Positions 24,444-34,476 of a stretch of DNA of 64,000 nt are shown in pieces. The stretch comes from Lewinellaceae bacterium (GTDB lineage: Bacteria > Bacteroidota > Bacteroidia > Chitinophagales > Saprospiraceae): positions 310,001-374,000 of the forward strand of contig JADJWX010000002.1 of the NCBI GenBank assembly GCA_016716135.1. Reading direction: 5' to 3'. Under the pieces are notes generated by a model that was given only the letters and a program-made list of their open reading frames with translations, searched no databases and was not told where the DNA came from. The first letter of the stretch is position 1; each line of letters starts with the position of its first letter. The position numbers and the translations under genes were made by a program.

Positions 24444-27400
24444 ATGCGCCTTTCTACTTCCCGCTTCTGTTTCTTATTGCCGTTCACCTGTCTGTTTGCC
24501 TTGGCGCTGCAGGCGCAAGACGCCGGTACCAACCAATCCAAACCGGTTGTTATCGATGGTTACTTGCAGCGGCATGTGATTTCGGCAAACACTGCGCAGC
24601 AGGTTTTGCAAATTGAAAATTTAATTCCGGGTGAAACATATGCCTTCACGGTGCCTACAGACCCGTCGCTGGATGCTTGCCAGCCCAGTGTTGCGGCTGT
24701 AACTGCAGTGGCTGAATCCAGTGCCTTTGACCAGGAGTCACGCACGATAACCTTTAAGGCAACACAGGCGAGCATGCAATTCCGCTTGAGTTACCCTTGC
24801 ACCTGGGATCCGGAAAACCCGCCCCGGCATTATGTCTCGATTGTGTGTAATACTTGCCTGAAAAAAGATTTGAGTGCATACGCAGAATCCATGGCGGTGC
24901 TCGAAGTGCAGGCCGGCGCCAGCGCCCAACAGCTGGTGCAGGATGTGCTGATCGGCGGTGATTGCTTTGACGTCACGAACGTTACGTTCTCCGGAAACGG
25001 CGACCAGATCGGCACGTTTTCAAACGGCCTGACCAATATCGGTTTTAATACCGGGATTATAATGGCGACAGGGGGCATCAGCGTTGCGCCCGGCCCGAAC
25101 GATCAGGACGGCGCCAGTGCGGGTTACGGCACATCAACCCCCGACGGCGATCTGGGTACGCTCACCGGCGGCGCGCTGTTTGATATGGCGAGTATTGAAT
25201 TTGATTTTACGCCGACGCAATCCCCACTGTCGTTCAACTTCGCGTTTGCCTCGGAAGAATACTGCGAATATGTAGGTACCCAGTACAATGATGTATTCGG
25301 GTTTTTCATTTCCGGCCCCGGCATACCGGGCGGGCAACAAAACATCGCCCTGATCCCTGCAACGACTATTCCGGTGGCGATCAACAACGTCAACCACCTT
25401 TCGTACTCCGGATTTTATGTAAACAACCAGCCTGCGTCCAGTACTAACCTTTGCGGGCAGACACCGGCCAGTGGTCCGGCGGTCAACGAATTGCAGTACG
25501 ATGGCTTTACCCGGAAGTTTACGGCGATTGCCAACGTACAGCCTTGTCAGACCTACCACATCAAATTGAAAATTGCCGATGTGGGCGATGGTGTTTGGGA
25601 CTCGGCTGTATTCCTGAACGCCGGTTCGTTTTCTGCGGGCGGTAATGTTTCCGTGGATTGGGTTGTCGACGACAACCCGGACGATGACGATGTGGTGGAA
25701 GGCTGCGGTAAAGTTCAATTGGTGTTCACGCGCATCGGCAATAACTTCAGTTTGCCGTTGGCGGTACAATTTGCAGTTACCGGTACCGCAACGGCGGGTC
25801 TTGACTATTCACCGATTCCACCGGTTGTCGTAATTCCTGCCGGGCAGTCGCAGTACACCTTGAATGTCAATATTTTGAACGATGCCATTCTGGAAGGTCT
25901 TGAAACGATCATTGTTACGCTGAACAACCCCTGCTCCTGCCTGAATCCCGAAGAAATTCTTACCATTTTGGATTATGAGCCTTTGGAATTGTTGACCGAT
26001 ACGGTGACCATTTGCGGCTCGGGTTTCGGTACCGTTTCTGTGACTGCATCCGGTGGCGTGGAGCCGTACACCTATATGTGGCAAAACGGCGCAACTGATC
26101 CGGAAACTACGCTTTTTGTTGGTACTTCCACCAATGTGCGGGTCACGGTTACAGATGCTTGCGGCAAAACAAAAGTGGCTACAGCGCGCATAATCGTGAG
26201 CCCCAAACCGATTGCCCAACTGTTCCCGCCGGCACCTCAAATATGTGAAGCCGGCCAGGAGGCGCTGCTTAGAGTCAATTTCTTCGGGACCGGTCCATTT
26301 ATACTGGAGTACACACTCAACGGAAACCCGCAACCCCCGATTTATGATATTACCGACAACCCCTACTTTATTTCGGTGAACCAACCGGGATTATACCAGA
26401 TATTAAGCGTTACCGACTCAGCGGGATGTCAGGGGACCGGGCAGGGGGTCCTGCAGGTTACGGTCTCCACCCTTGACCTTACCGGGACTTCCACGAACAT
26501 ACAGTGTGCCAGTTCAACAAACGGATCGATAAACACCACTGTTACCGGAGGCCAGGTGAATTATAATTATGCCTGGCAGGGACCGGTTCAAATCGGGAAC
26601 AATCCGGACCCCACAAACCTGCCTGCCGGCACATACACTGTCACCGTGACGGATGGCTATGGCTGTACGGATACGGAGCAGTTCAGCATTATTGCCCCCA
26701 ACGCGCTTACGCCGACCGTTGCAGGCGTGCAGGGGACCAATTGCGCAAATCCCAACATCGGAAGTATCAATCTTGAAGTCACGGGCGGCTTCCCGAATTA
26801 TATCTACAACTGGAGCAATGCCTCCGGCGTGCAAGACCCCTCCGGTTTGCAGGCGGGTACCTATACGGTCACGGTTACAGACCAATCGGGTTGCACGACA
26901 TCAACGGTGGCGATTGTACCCGGCGACTTTACGCCGCCGGTTGCCGCTGCTACGGTGAACAATGTTTTGACCTGTGCCGTGACCTCGGTGACGCTGGATG
27001 GCAGCGGCTCCTCCGCCGGTCCGAATTTCTCGTACCAGTGGACTGCCAGTCCGGGAAATATTGTCAGCGGCGGAACAAGCCTCAACCCGGTTGTTAACCA
27101 GGCGGGAAATTATATTTTAAAAGTAACGAATGCCACCAACGGCTGCGAATCTTTTGATACGGTCGCTGTTCAGGCGCAAACAACACTGCCGACGGTAGAG
27201 GCGGGTCCGGCGCAGATGATTACCTGTGCAGTGACCAATGCCACCCTCGACGGTACTGGCACTTCAACCGGCCCTGATTTCAACTATGTCTGGAGCGCAG
27301 GTCCAGGCGGTACAATTATCAGCGGGGGCAACACGCTGACACCAGTGGTATCCACGGCAGGCACCTATACTTTGCTTGTTACCAATACGGCTACAGGTTG

Positions 27401-30400
27401 CACACAAACGGATAATGTGGCCGTTTCGCTGAATAATAACCCACCCACGGCTGTCATCGCGCCGCCGGGAACCCTGACGTGTACCGTTTCACAGGTCACC
27501 CTGAACGGCAGTGCCACACCGGCCGGAGGTACTTATTCTTACCAGTGGAGTACCATAAACGGGAATATCCAATCCGGCCAGGCCAGTGCCAACGCGATTG
27601 TCACCGAACAAGGCAACTACACGTTGATCGTCACCAATACACAAAACGGCTGTACGGATGATGCCACGGTATTTGTGGACCTGGATTTCACCGATCCCTC
27701 GGCAATTGTTGTGGTGAATGACCAAATTACCTGCGCCAACCCGACGGTGACGATTGATGCCACCGCTTCTTCCAACGGGCCGGGGTACAGCTTTTTATGG
27801 TTAACATCGGGTGGCGGAACGATTCAAAGCGGCGCGAATACGCTTTCTCCGGTGGCAAGCACGCCAGGGTTCTATTCGCTGCTCGTTACCAACCTGACCA
27901 ACAACTGTACGGCCTCGGCCTCGGTGCAGGTGACTCAAAACACCATCCCGCCGGTTGTCAACCCAGGATCTCCAGGTACGTTGAATTGCGACATTACGCA
28001 GTTGCCACTTGGAGATTCCACAACGATCGTGCTTCCGCATGTGACCTACCAGTGGTCCTTTACCGCAGGCGGAAACATTATCGGCAGCAACAGTACGCCC
28101 GGTATTTATGTAAACCAACCGGCCTTGTACACCCTGCTTGTTACCAATACCCAAAATGGATGCACCTCAACCGCATCGGTACAAGTGGCCCAGAATATTG
28201 TTGCACCCAACGCAGTTGTTGGCACACCGGGTCAGATCAACTGCCAAACGCCGACGGTGCAATTGAATGGCGTCGGCTCCAGTTCGGGCGCTAATTACAA
28301 CTACCAGTGGACGACTTCGGGCGGCACTATTGCAGCCGGCGCCACAACGCTCACCCCGACGATCACCACATCGGGTACCTACACGCTGGTGGTGACGAAT
28401 ACCCAGAATGGTTGTACAAACAGTACCTCAGCAACGGTAACCGAAAACCTGACACCACCGACGGTCACCGTAGCGCCTCCGGCTTTAATTACCTGTTTTC
28501 AGCCACAACAAACGCTGAATGCCACCGGTACCAGTACCGGGCCTAATTTCCAATATCAGTGGGGTACCCAAAACGGCCAGATTTTGTTTGGCGCCACTAC
28601 CTTGCAACCGACCATCGGCCTGAGCGGCACCTACAACCTGGTGGTCACCAATACCAGCAACAGCTGTACCTCAAGCGCATCGGTTGTGGTGACATCCGAT
28701 GTGACGCCACCTGTTTCAAATGCCGGGCAAACGCAGACACTGGACTGTATCAACCCATCGCTGGCGTTGAACGGCGGCGGTTCCAGCCAGGGGGCAAATT
28801 TCACGTACCAGTGGACGGCAATAAACGGCGGCAACCTGCTGCCCCCGACAAACATTCTGAATCCGGCGGTAGATGAACCGGGTACGTACCAACTGGTCGT
28901 TACCAATACCCAAAACGGATGTACCAGTGCGTCCTCCGTGCAAATCCTGGAGGACGATGCCGATCCGGTCGTGCAAATTGTTACACCGGGTATTCTGAAT
29001 TGCATAAACGATCAGATCACCGTAAGTGCAGCGGGGTCCAGTGTAGGGAATAATTTCTCTTATGCCTGGACGGGACCCGGCATCGTGTCGGGCGGTAATT
29101 CGCTGAACCCGACCGTAGACCAGCCCGGAAACTACACGCTGCTGATTACAAACAGCGACAACGGCTGCACCTCGCAAAAACAAGTGGCAGTGGTTCAGGA
29201 TATTGTTGACCCGGTTGCCGATGCCGGCGCCGATAATATTTTAAATTGTTACCAGCCGCAATTGCAGGTTGGCGGCAGCGGCAGTTCCACAGGGCCGGAA
29301 TTTAGTTACAGCTGGACTGGCCTGGGCATTGTTTCCGGTGGCAATTCGGCCACACCGGTCGTTGACCAACCGGGCTTGTACACTCTCGTTATTACGAACA
29401 CTGTGAATGGCTGTACGGCTACCGATGCGGTTAATCTGACGATTGACCAGGATAACCCACAGGCGGCGGCAGGTCCGGGATTTCAGTTGACCTGTACCGA
29501 AACCAGTTATACCTTGAACCCGAACGTCAGCCAGGGACCGAACTTTACCTACAATTGGGAAACCAATACCGGTAATTTCCTCACGGCGTCTAATATTTTG
29601 AATCCGGAAGTGAACGGCGCCGGTTTTTATTTCCTGACCGTCACCAACACCACCAACGGCTGCACTGCGACAGACCAGGTGCAAATCACGCAATCGGCAG
29701 AATTTCCGACTGCCGATGCCGGCACCTCCAATGTGCTCACCTGTGCGGTGACCACGCTCAATCTGAACGGTGGAAATTCAAGTACGGGCAATGAATTTAC
29801 TTATGCCTGGACAACAACCAACGGCAACATCGTCAATGGCGGAAACACCCTCAACCCGGTCGTTGACCAACCCGGTACTTATCAATTGGCGGTCACCAAT
29901 GTCAACAACAGTTGCATTTCCTATTCGAGTGTCGTGATCAATCAAAATATCACGCCGCCTGCCGTGGAAGCGGGTAACCCGCAAACATTGACGTGTACTC
30001 TCGATGCGATCACGCTGCAGGGCCAGGTAAGCACGAATGGCAATTTTATTTACAATTGGCAGACCCAGGACGGCATCATTCTGAGCGGTGCGAATACGCT
30101 CAGCCCGTCGGTAGGCGCTGTCGGTACGTACTTGTTTACTGTTACCAATACAATAAACGGCTGTACGGCTTCCGATGCGGTGGACGTGCTGGTGGATCAG
30201 AATGCCCCGGCCATTGTCGTTGCAGACCCGGAAATGCTGACTTGCCTGCTTACACAAACCAACATCAACGCCACCGGGTCGTCAACCGGAAATATCCAGT
30301 ATAACTGGACTACCTCAGACGGTAATTTTACCAACCTGAACGACCCGTTGAATCCGGTGGTCAACGAGCCCGGAACCTACACGTTTACCATTACCAACCT

Positions 30401-32012
30401 CGATAATGGTTGTACGACAAGCCAGGATATTGTGGTCGAACAGGATATCGTGCACCCCGTCGCTGAAGCGGGTACCAGCCAAACACTGACCTGCGCGCTG
30501 ACGACGCTGAACCTGAACGGCACAGCCTCCAGTCAAAACGGCCAGTATTTCTATGAATGGACAACACCGAACGGCCTGATCCTGACCGGCGCCAATTCCC
30601 TCACCCCGACCATATCGGCTCCGGGCGCCTATGCCTTGTTTGTTCAAAACACGGCCAATGGCTGTACGGCTACTGATCAGGTGCAGGTGAATGTGGATGT
30701 GGAGGAGCCCACAATTGTGATTGCCCAGGCAGCTCAGCTCACCTGTGCCGTGCTGCAGGTGCCGCTCAATGCCACCGGCTCGTCGGCAGGTCCTAATTTC
30801 TCGTACTCCTGGTCGACGCCGAACGGCAACATTGTGGGCAATGCGAATGCCATCCAGGCGCAGGTGAATGCTCCGGGGCAATACACCCTCACTGTGCTGA
30901 ACAATGCGAACGGTTGTTCCAGTTCGAATAGCGTGCAGGTGAGCCAGAATGTCGTGCTGCCCAATGCCGAGGCCGGACCGCCCTTCACACTGACCTGTTC
31001 GGTGGATAAAGTCAACCTGCAGGCATTTGCCTCTACGGGACAACAGTTTAGCTACGTCTGGAGCACTGCCGGCGGCCAGATCGTTTCGGGCGCCAATACG
31101 CTTGCTCCACAGGTCAACCAGGCGGGTATTTACACGCTGTTGGTAACCAATAATAACACCGGCTGCTCGCAGACGGATAACGTGGAAGTATTCCTGGAAA
31201 CTAATGTTCCGACAGACTTTGTGTTCGACCTGAAGAAACCGTCTTGCCACGACAACGACGGCGCGTTTACCTTCCAGGAAGTAACAGGCGGCTACGGCCC
31301 TTATCTGTATTCGATCGACAATGGACAGTCTTATAATACTGCCGTCGATTTTGGAAACATTACACCGGGTACGTACGATTTGTGGATTCAGGACGCCAAC
31401 GGCTGTGAGTTCCATAAAAAAGTGATCGTGCCGAAAGCGCCGGATCCTTCCATCAGCATTGCGCCGGAGTTCGACATCGAACTGGGTGATTCGCTGCAAC
31501 TGGAGGCCATATTGCCTTTCGGCTATTCCTTTGCCCTGATCGACTCCGTAATCTGGACACCGCTGGACGGCCTGACCTTCACCGGCACGGATATTTTCAG
31601 CCTGCTGAAACCCATTGCCAAGCCGTTTAAACCTACGGAGTACACCGTAACAATCGTGAGCAAAGATGGCTGCCGCGCCGAAGACCGCGTACTTATCCGC
31701 GTCGACAACGAGCCGCACATCTACATCCCCAACGCCTTCTCCCCCTGGGATGAAAACGGCGAAAACGATGTGGTGCTGATTTTTGCCGACGGTGACCAGG
31801 TGCTTCGTGTGCGCTCCTTCCAGATTTTTGACCGCTGGGGGAACATGGTCTTCCGCGATCAGAATTTCCAGCCAAACGATAAACGGCACGGCTGGGACGG
31901 CTACCACGACAACAAATTGATGACTCCGGCAGTGTTTGTGTATTACGCCGAAATCGACCTGATCGACGGCCGCACCCTGCTTTACAAAGGCGACATTACC
32001 CTGGTTCGGTAA
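24444..32012 (+). CDS. Giant secreted adhesin: choice-of-anchor L, Calx-beta, SprB-like and 17 tandem repeats, T9SS type B C-terminal domain
   Basis: A 2,522-residue cell-surface protein. Order: Sec signal peptide (FCFLLPFTCLFALALQAQ); choice-of-anchor L domain (~168-398, with NGLTNIGFNTGIIMATGG and FAFASEEYCEYVGTQYNDVF); Calx-beta-like segment (~409-500); SprB-like repeats (~510-830, LPAGTYTVTVTDGYGCTDT); 17 tandem Ig/PKD-like repeats of ~84 residues; another SprB-like unit; and a C-terminal type IX secretion sorting domain of type B, starting IYIPNAFSPWDENGEND. Most repeats have two Cys (LTC and NGC) that could form a disulfide. Such proteins are exported by T9SS and act in gliding or adhesion. 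A terminator follows; no sprF/porP-like partner is adjacent. Confidence 0.93.
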   Translation: MRLSTSRFCFLLPFTCLFALALQAQDAGTNQSKPVVIDGYLQRHVISANTAQQVLQIENLIPGETYAFTVPTDPSLDACQPSVAAVTAVAESSAFDQESRTITFKATQASMQFRLSYPCTWDPENPPRHYVSIVCNTCLKKDLSAYAESMAVLEVQAGASAQQLVQDVLIGGDCFDVTNVTFSGNGDQIGTFSNGLTNIGFNTGIIMATGGISVAPGPNDQDGASAGYGTSTPDGDLGTLTGGALFDMASIEFDFTPTQSPLSFNFAFASEEYCEYVGTQYNDVFGFFISGPGIPGGQQNIALIPATTIPVAINNVNHLSYSGFYVNNQPASSTNLCGQTPASGPAVNELQYDGFTRKFTAIANVQPCQTYHIKLKIADVGDGVWDSAVFLNAGSFSAGGNVSVDWVVDDNPDDDDVVEGCGKVQLVFTRIGNNFSLPLAVQFAVTGTATAGLDYSPIPPVVVIPAGQSQYTLNVNILNDAILEGLETIIVTLNNPCSCLNPEEILTILDYEPLELLTDTVTICGSGFGTVSVTASGGVEPYTYMWQNGATDPETTLFVGTSTNVRVTVTDACGKTKVATARIIVSPKPIAQLFPPAPQICEAGQEALLRVNFFGTGPFILEYTLNGNPQPPIYDITDNPYFISVNQPGLYQILSVTDSAGCQGTGQGVLQVTVSTLDLTGTSTNIQCASSTNGSINTTVTGGQVNYNYAWQGPVQIGNNPDPTNLPAGTYTVTVTDGYGCTDTEQFSIIAPNALTPTVAGVQGTNCANPNIGSINLEVTGGFPNYIYNWSNASGVQDPSGLQAGTYTVTVTDQSGCTTSTVAIVPGDFTPPVAAATVNNVLTCAVTSVTLDGSGSSAGPNFSYQWTASPGNIVSGGTSLNPVVNQAGNYILKVTNATNGCESFDTVAVQAQTTLPTVEAGPAQMITCAVTNATLDGTGTSTGPDFNYVWSAGPGGTIISGGNTLTPVVSTAGTYTLLVTNTATGCTQTDNVAVSLNNNPPTAVIAPPGTLTCTVSQVTLNGSATPAGGTYSYQWSTINGNIQSGQASANAIVTEQGNYTLIVTNTQNGCTDDATVFVDLDFTDPSAIVVVNDQITCANPTVTIDATASSNGPGYSFLWLTSGGGTIQSGANTLSPVASTPGFYSLLVTNLTNNCTASASVQVTQNTIPPVVNPGSPGTLNCDITQLPLGDSTTIVLPHVTYQWSFTAGGNIIGSNSTPGIYVNQPALYTLLVTNTQNGCTSTASVQVAQNIVAPNAVVGTPGQINCQTPTVQLNGVGSSSGANYNYQWTTSGGTIAAGATTLTPTITTSGTYTLVVTNTQNGCTNSTSATVTENLTPPTVTVAPPALITCFQPQQTLNATGTSTGPNFQYQWGTQNGQILFGATTLQPTIGLSGTYNLVVTNTSNSCTSSASVVVTSDVTPPVSNAGQTQTLDCINPSLALNGGGSSQGANFTYQWTAINGGNLLPPTNILNPAVDEPGTYQLVVTNTQNGCTSASSVQILEDDADPVVQIVTPGILNCINDQITVSAAGSSVGNNFSYAWTGPGIVSGGNSLNPTVDQPGNYTLLITNSDNGCTSQKQVAVVQDIVDPVADAGADNILNCYQPQLQVGGSGSSTGPEFSYSWTGLGIVSGGNSATPVVDQPGLYTLVITNTVNGCTATDAVNLTIDQDNPQAAAGPGFQLTCTETSYTLNPNVSQGPNFTYNWETNTGNFLTASNILNPEVNGAGFYFLTVTNTTNGCTATDQVQITQSAEFPTADAGTSNVLTCAVTTLNLNGGNSSTGNEFTYAWTTTNGNIVNGGNTLNPVVDQPGTYQLAVTNVNNSCISYSSVVINQNITPPAVEAGNPQTLTCTLDAITLQGQVSTNGNFIYNWQTQDGIILSGANTLSPSVGAVGTYLFTVTNTINGCTASDAVDVLVDQNAPAIVVADPEMLTCLLTQTNINATGSSTGNIQYNWTTSDGNFTNLNDPLNPVVNEPGTYTFTITNLDNGCTTSQDIVVEQDIVHPVAEAGTSQTLTCALTTLNLNGTASSQNGQYFYEWTTPNGLILTGANSLTPTISAPGAYALFVQNTANGCTATDQVQVNVDVEEPTIVIAQAAQLTCAVLQVPLNATGSSAGPNFSYSWSTPNGNIVGNANAIQAQVNAPGQYTLTVLNNANGCSSSNSVQVSQNVVLPNAEAGPPFTLTCSVDKVNLQAFASTGQQFSYVWSTAGGQIVSGANTLAPQVNQAGIYTLLVTNNNTGCSQTDNVEVFLETNVPTDFVFDLKKPSCHDNDGAFTFQEVTGGYGPYLYSIDNGQSYNTAVDFGNITPGTYDLWIQDANGCEFHKKVIVPKAPDPSISIAPEFDIELGDSLQLEAILPFGYSFALIDSVIWTPLDGLTFTGTDIFSLLKPIAKPFKPTEYTVTIVSKDGCRAEDRVLIRVDNEPHIYIPNAFSPWDENGENDVVLIFADGDQVLRVRSFQIFDRWGNMVFRDQNFQPNDKRHGWDGYHDNKLMTPAVFVYYAEIDLIDGRTLLYKGDITLVR
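26934..31205 (+). repeat. 17 in-frame tandem repeats of ~250 bp inside the adhesin gene
   Basis: Each unit encodes ~84 residues with the pattern LTC...LNGxGSSxGPNFSYxW...G.I.SGGNTLNPVVxQPGTYTLLVTNTxNGCT. Units have diverged at DNA level, so this is an old array rather than a recent expansion. Units 9 and 10, and units 6-8, are visibly closer to each other. No unit is truncated and no frameshift occurs despite the length. Confidence 0.9.
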
Positions 32013-32046
32013 TCCCCGCACCAGTAGACAATCTTCCCATATTGTA

Positions 32047-32078
32047 CGCCACACCGGTTTTCCGGTGTGGCGTTTTTT
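32047..32078 (+). terminator. Intrinsic terminator of the adhesin gene
   Basis: A perfect 11-bp GC-rich stem (CGCCACACCGG and its complement) with a TTTT loop is followed by six T. It lies 35 nt after the adhesin stop codon. Confidence 0.95.
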
Positions 32079-32084
32079 GATTGA

Positions 32085-32348
32085 GGAGATTTGATCTTTA
32101 ATCGCCTTACCCGTCCAAAGCGGAATCAAATCCGCGAAAATCCGCGTCTTCGCCGCAGGCGAATCCGCGGTATCCGTGTTGCCAATTGCTCTACGTTGAG
32201 AGCACACCTTTGGATCTCCCGGAGAACCGGAAAAAAACGCGGATGAGGCGGATTCGCCTGCGGCGAAACGCGGATAAACGCGGATTTGATTCCGTTAAAG
32301 GTAATTTTCGGGTTACGGGCTAAGTATAAGTTAAAGCACTTCATTTTT
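32085..32348. repeat. Element C, copy 1: ~260-bp imperfect palindrome
   Basis: The arms contain CGGAATCAAATCCGCGAAAA and, at the far side, its near complement around 32265-32295. Nested inside are CGCCGCAGGCGAATCCGCGG and complement. The whole is homologous to 37720-37978, including the flanks (CTTTAAT.GCCTTACC at the left, TTCCG.TAAAG.T.ATTTTCGG at the right). No coding content. It fills the gap between the adhesin terminator and mazG. Confidence 0.85.
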
Positions 32349-32415
32349 TTGATTCGGTTAGAAACTTCTGGAAGGGTTTTTCGCCCAAGTCCAAAACTTC
32401 CCGGATTTTTGCTGC

Positions 32416-33186
32416 ATGAACGATTTTCAGCAAAAACTGGAGGCTTTCGGCCGCCTCCTGAACATCATGGACGACCTGCGGGAAAAATGCCCCTGGGACC
32501 GCAAGCAAACCCTCGAATCGCTGCGCAACCTCACCATCGAGGAAACCTACGAACTGGCCGATGCCATTCTCGACGATGACTTGCCGGGGGTAAAGGAGGA
32601 AATCGGGGACCTGATGTTGCACATGGTTTTTTACGCCAAGATCGGCGAGGAAAAAGGCGCCTTCGATGTGGCAGATGCCCTGCACGCCATTTGTGAAAAA
32701 CTGATCGCCCGGCATCCGCATATCTACGGCGACGTGCAGGTGGCCGACGAAGCGGAGGTGAAACGCAACTGGGAACAACTCAAACTCAAAGAAGGGAAAA
32801 AATCGCTGCTCGCCGGGGTGCCCCGCAGCCTGCCGGCCATGGTGAAAGCGTATCGCATGCAGGAGAAAACCAAACAGGTAGGTTTTGAGTGGGAAACGAC
32901 CGAGCAGGTGTGGGCCAAGGTGGAAGAGGAAATCGGCGAGTTGCAGGAGAATGTGCAGACGCAGGCGCCGCAGGAGAAAATTGAGGAGGAATTTGGCGAC
33001 GTGCTTTTTTCCCTGATCAACTATGCCCGCTTTATCGGTGTGGACCCGGAAACGGCCCTGGAGCGGGTGAACCGCAAATTCAAATCGCGTTTCGAATATA
33101 TCGAAGCGAATGCCGGGCGGCCCTTGCAGGACATGAGTTTGGCGGAGATGGATGGGTTGTGGAAGGAGGCGAAGGGATTGGAGTAA
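32416..33186 (+). CDS. mazG: Nucleoside triphosphate pyrophosphohydrolase MazG
   Basis: The 256-residue protein has the two tandem MazG domains of the full-length enzyme, which hydrolyses (d)NTPs to monophosphates and removes damaged nucleotides. The first has CPWDRKQTLESLRNLTIEETYELADAI and EEIGDLMLHMVFYAK with the metal-binding ExxE/ExxD pattern. The second has KVEEEIGELQE and EEEFGDVLFSLINYARF. Length and order agree with E. coli MazG. ATG 32416 immediately precedes the conserved N-terminus. A secreted-protein gene follows 31 nt later. Confidence 0.96.
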   Translation: MNDFQQKLEAFGRLLNIMDDLREKCPWDRKQTLESLRNLTIEETYELADAILDDDLPGVKEEIGDLMLHMVFYAKIGEEKGAFDVADALHAICEKLIARHPHIYGDVQVADEAEVKRNWEQLKLKEGKKSLLAGVPRSLPAMVKAYRMQEKTKQVGFEWETTEQVWAKVEEEIGELQENVQTQAPQEKIEEEFGDVLFSLINYARFIGVDPETALERVNRKFKSRFEYIEANAGRPLQDMSLAEMDGLWKEAKGLE

Positions 33187-33217
33187 ATAAAATTATAACC
33201 ATAAAAATTGTCTTATC

Positions 33218-34276
33218 ATGAAACCTGTTTTAACCCTTAGCCTGCTGGTTGTATTAAGTAGCAGCCTGACCGGGCAATCCGACTTTTTTACCATTTTAGC
33301 CACTGCCAACGAAAAACATGAATTGGTCCACGATGTCCGCCAGATCAAGGAACGGACATACGAATTGATCGCTTCTGACGGCAGGGCAGAGCCTGATACC
33401 GTACTCACAACCGGTGGTGAATCTGTCGAACTTTTCCTGTCTGTTTATCAACTTATTGAATTTCAGTCGCCGGTAAACATTACCACAATCAGCTATGACC
33501 ATCAGGGTAATTTTACCATGAAAGTCAGTAATGTCCACAATCCGGATGGCCGAATGTTGTCCGAAACCCTTGATTTGGGCGATAGCCCGGCTGCTACATT
33601 CATGAACAGCGAAAAACGCTTTTCTTATGACGCCTCGGGTCGTTTTAAAGAAGTCAAAAGCATTTCGCCGGCAACAGGAGAGGAAAAAGGCGGGCTTAAT
33701 GTCAGTTACCGGCCCGACGGCTTGCCGGATGAAATTCTGGCCGATGCCGGAATGGGAAAGTTTCATGCCCGTGCAAAGCAGCTGGGCGATACGGTCCGGT
33801 ATGATTTTGAACTGAAGATTGACCCGGAAATGGAGGCCTTGCTGCCCGCTTCGGCTAAAAAACAAGGCCGGAAGCGCACGGATGTTTTGTTCAGCACCGA
33901 CTGTTCCTGCTATCAGTATTTTTCTCAAAAAGCAGATGCCGAAACCGGGCAATTGAAACTGGAATCCCTGATTTACCGGGACAAACGCGGTCAAATTCTG
34001 CGCGAACAATCGTTTGACCCGGCGGGCGAAGTGATCGCAGACAAGAAGTATACTTATCTGGGAAACGGGAAATTGCTGACCTCGGTAAATCTCCTGGATG
34101 ACTCGATCGTTCAAAATGAATATTTTGAAAACGGCAAAATCAAAGTGGAATACGATGGCTTCACGAAAACCGAATATGTATATGATGCCCGGGGAAATGT
34201 TGTTAGCTCCCTTACTACTACTGCCGACGACGACGAATTGATCAGTCTGACCGTGCGCGAGATCGAATATAAATAA
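33218..34276 (+). CDS. Secreted protein with YD-like beta repeats, unknown function
   Basis: A 352-residue protein with a signal peptide (MKPVLTLSLLVVLSSSLTGQ) and no membrane helix after it. The body contains loose repeats of the type YDxxGxF, YRPDGLPDEI, YRDKRGQILREQ and YDARGNVVSS, reminiscent of RHS/YD or MORN-like beta strands. No known domain is recognised with confidence. It lies 31 nt after mazG on the same strand and may be co-transcribed. Function open. Confidence 0.7.
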   Translation: MKPVLTLSLLVVLSSSLTGQSDFFTILATANEKHELVHDVRQIKERTYELIASDGRAEPDTVLTTGGESVELFLSVYQLIEFQSPVNITTISYDHQGNFTMKVSNVHNPDGRMLSETLDLGDSPAATFMNSEKRFSYDASGRFKEVKSISPATGEEKGGLNVSYRPDGLPDEILADAGMGKFHARAKQLGDTVRYDFELKIDPEMEALLPASAKKQGRKRTDVLFSTDCSCYQYFSQKADAETGQLKLESLIYRDKRGQILREQSFDPAGEVIADKKYTYLGNGKLLTSVNLLDDSIVQNEYFENGKIKVEYDGFTKTEYVYDARGNVVSSLTTTADDDELISLTVREIEYK

Positions 34277-34346
34277 ACTGCCGGCTAATTTTATTTGGAA
34301 TCACCGCCCAATCCCCCGCCCATTTAAAACTTTTGAGTGTCAACCC

Positions 34347-34377
34347 TTTGCACCTTCAATCTTCCAACGTACTTTTG
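34347..34377 (+). promoter_or_regulatory. Consensus Bacteroidota promoter of rpsO
   Basis: TTTG at 34347-34350 and TACTTTTG at 34370-34377 are separated by exactly 19 nt, the preferred spacing. The start of rpsO is 100 nt downstream, leaving a leader of roughly 90 nt in which S15 autoregulation could act, as known for other bacteria. It is the cleanest promoter in the window. Confidence 0.8.
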
Positions 34378-34476
34378 CGCCGGCTAAAACCGGACGGATA
34401 GGCAAAAACTGCCGTTTGACCCTCAGAAGTTCGGCCGTAGTCGCGCATTCACTCACTCACTCATTGTTTCCTTGAA

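Noticed and set aside
26934..31205. Tandem ~250-bp units as a possible CRISPR array
   Set aside because: Units are in frame, far too long, diverged, and part of one secreted protein; no cas genes are present.
30315..32207. 630-codon minus-strand frame over the end of the adhesin gene
   Set aside because: It is antisense to the repeats and the conserved C-terminal sorting domain, and extends through the terminator; a compositional shadow.
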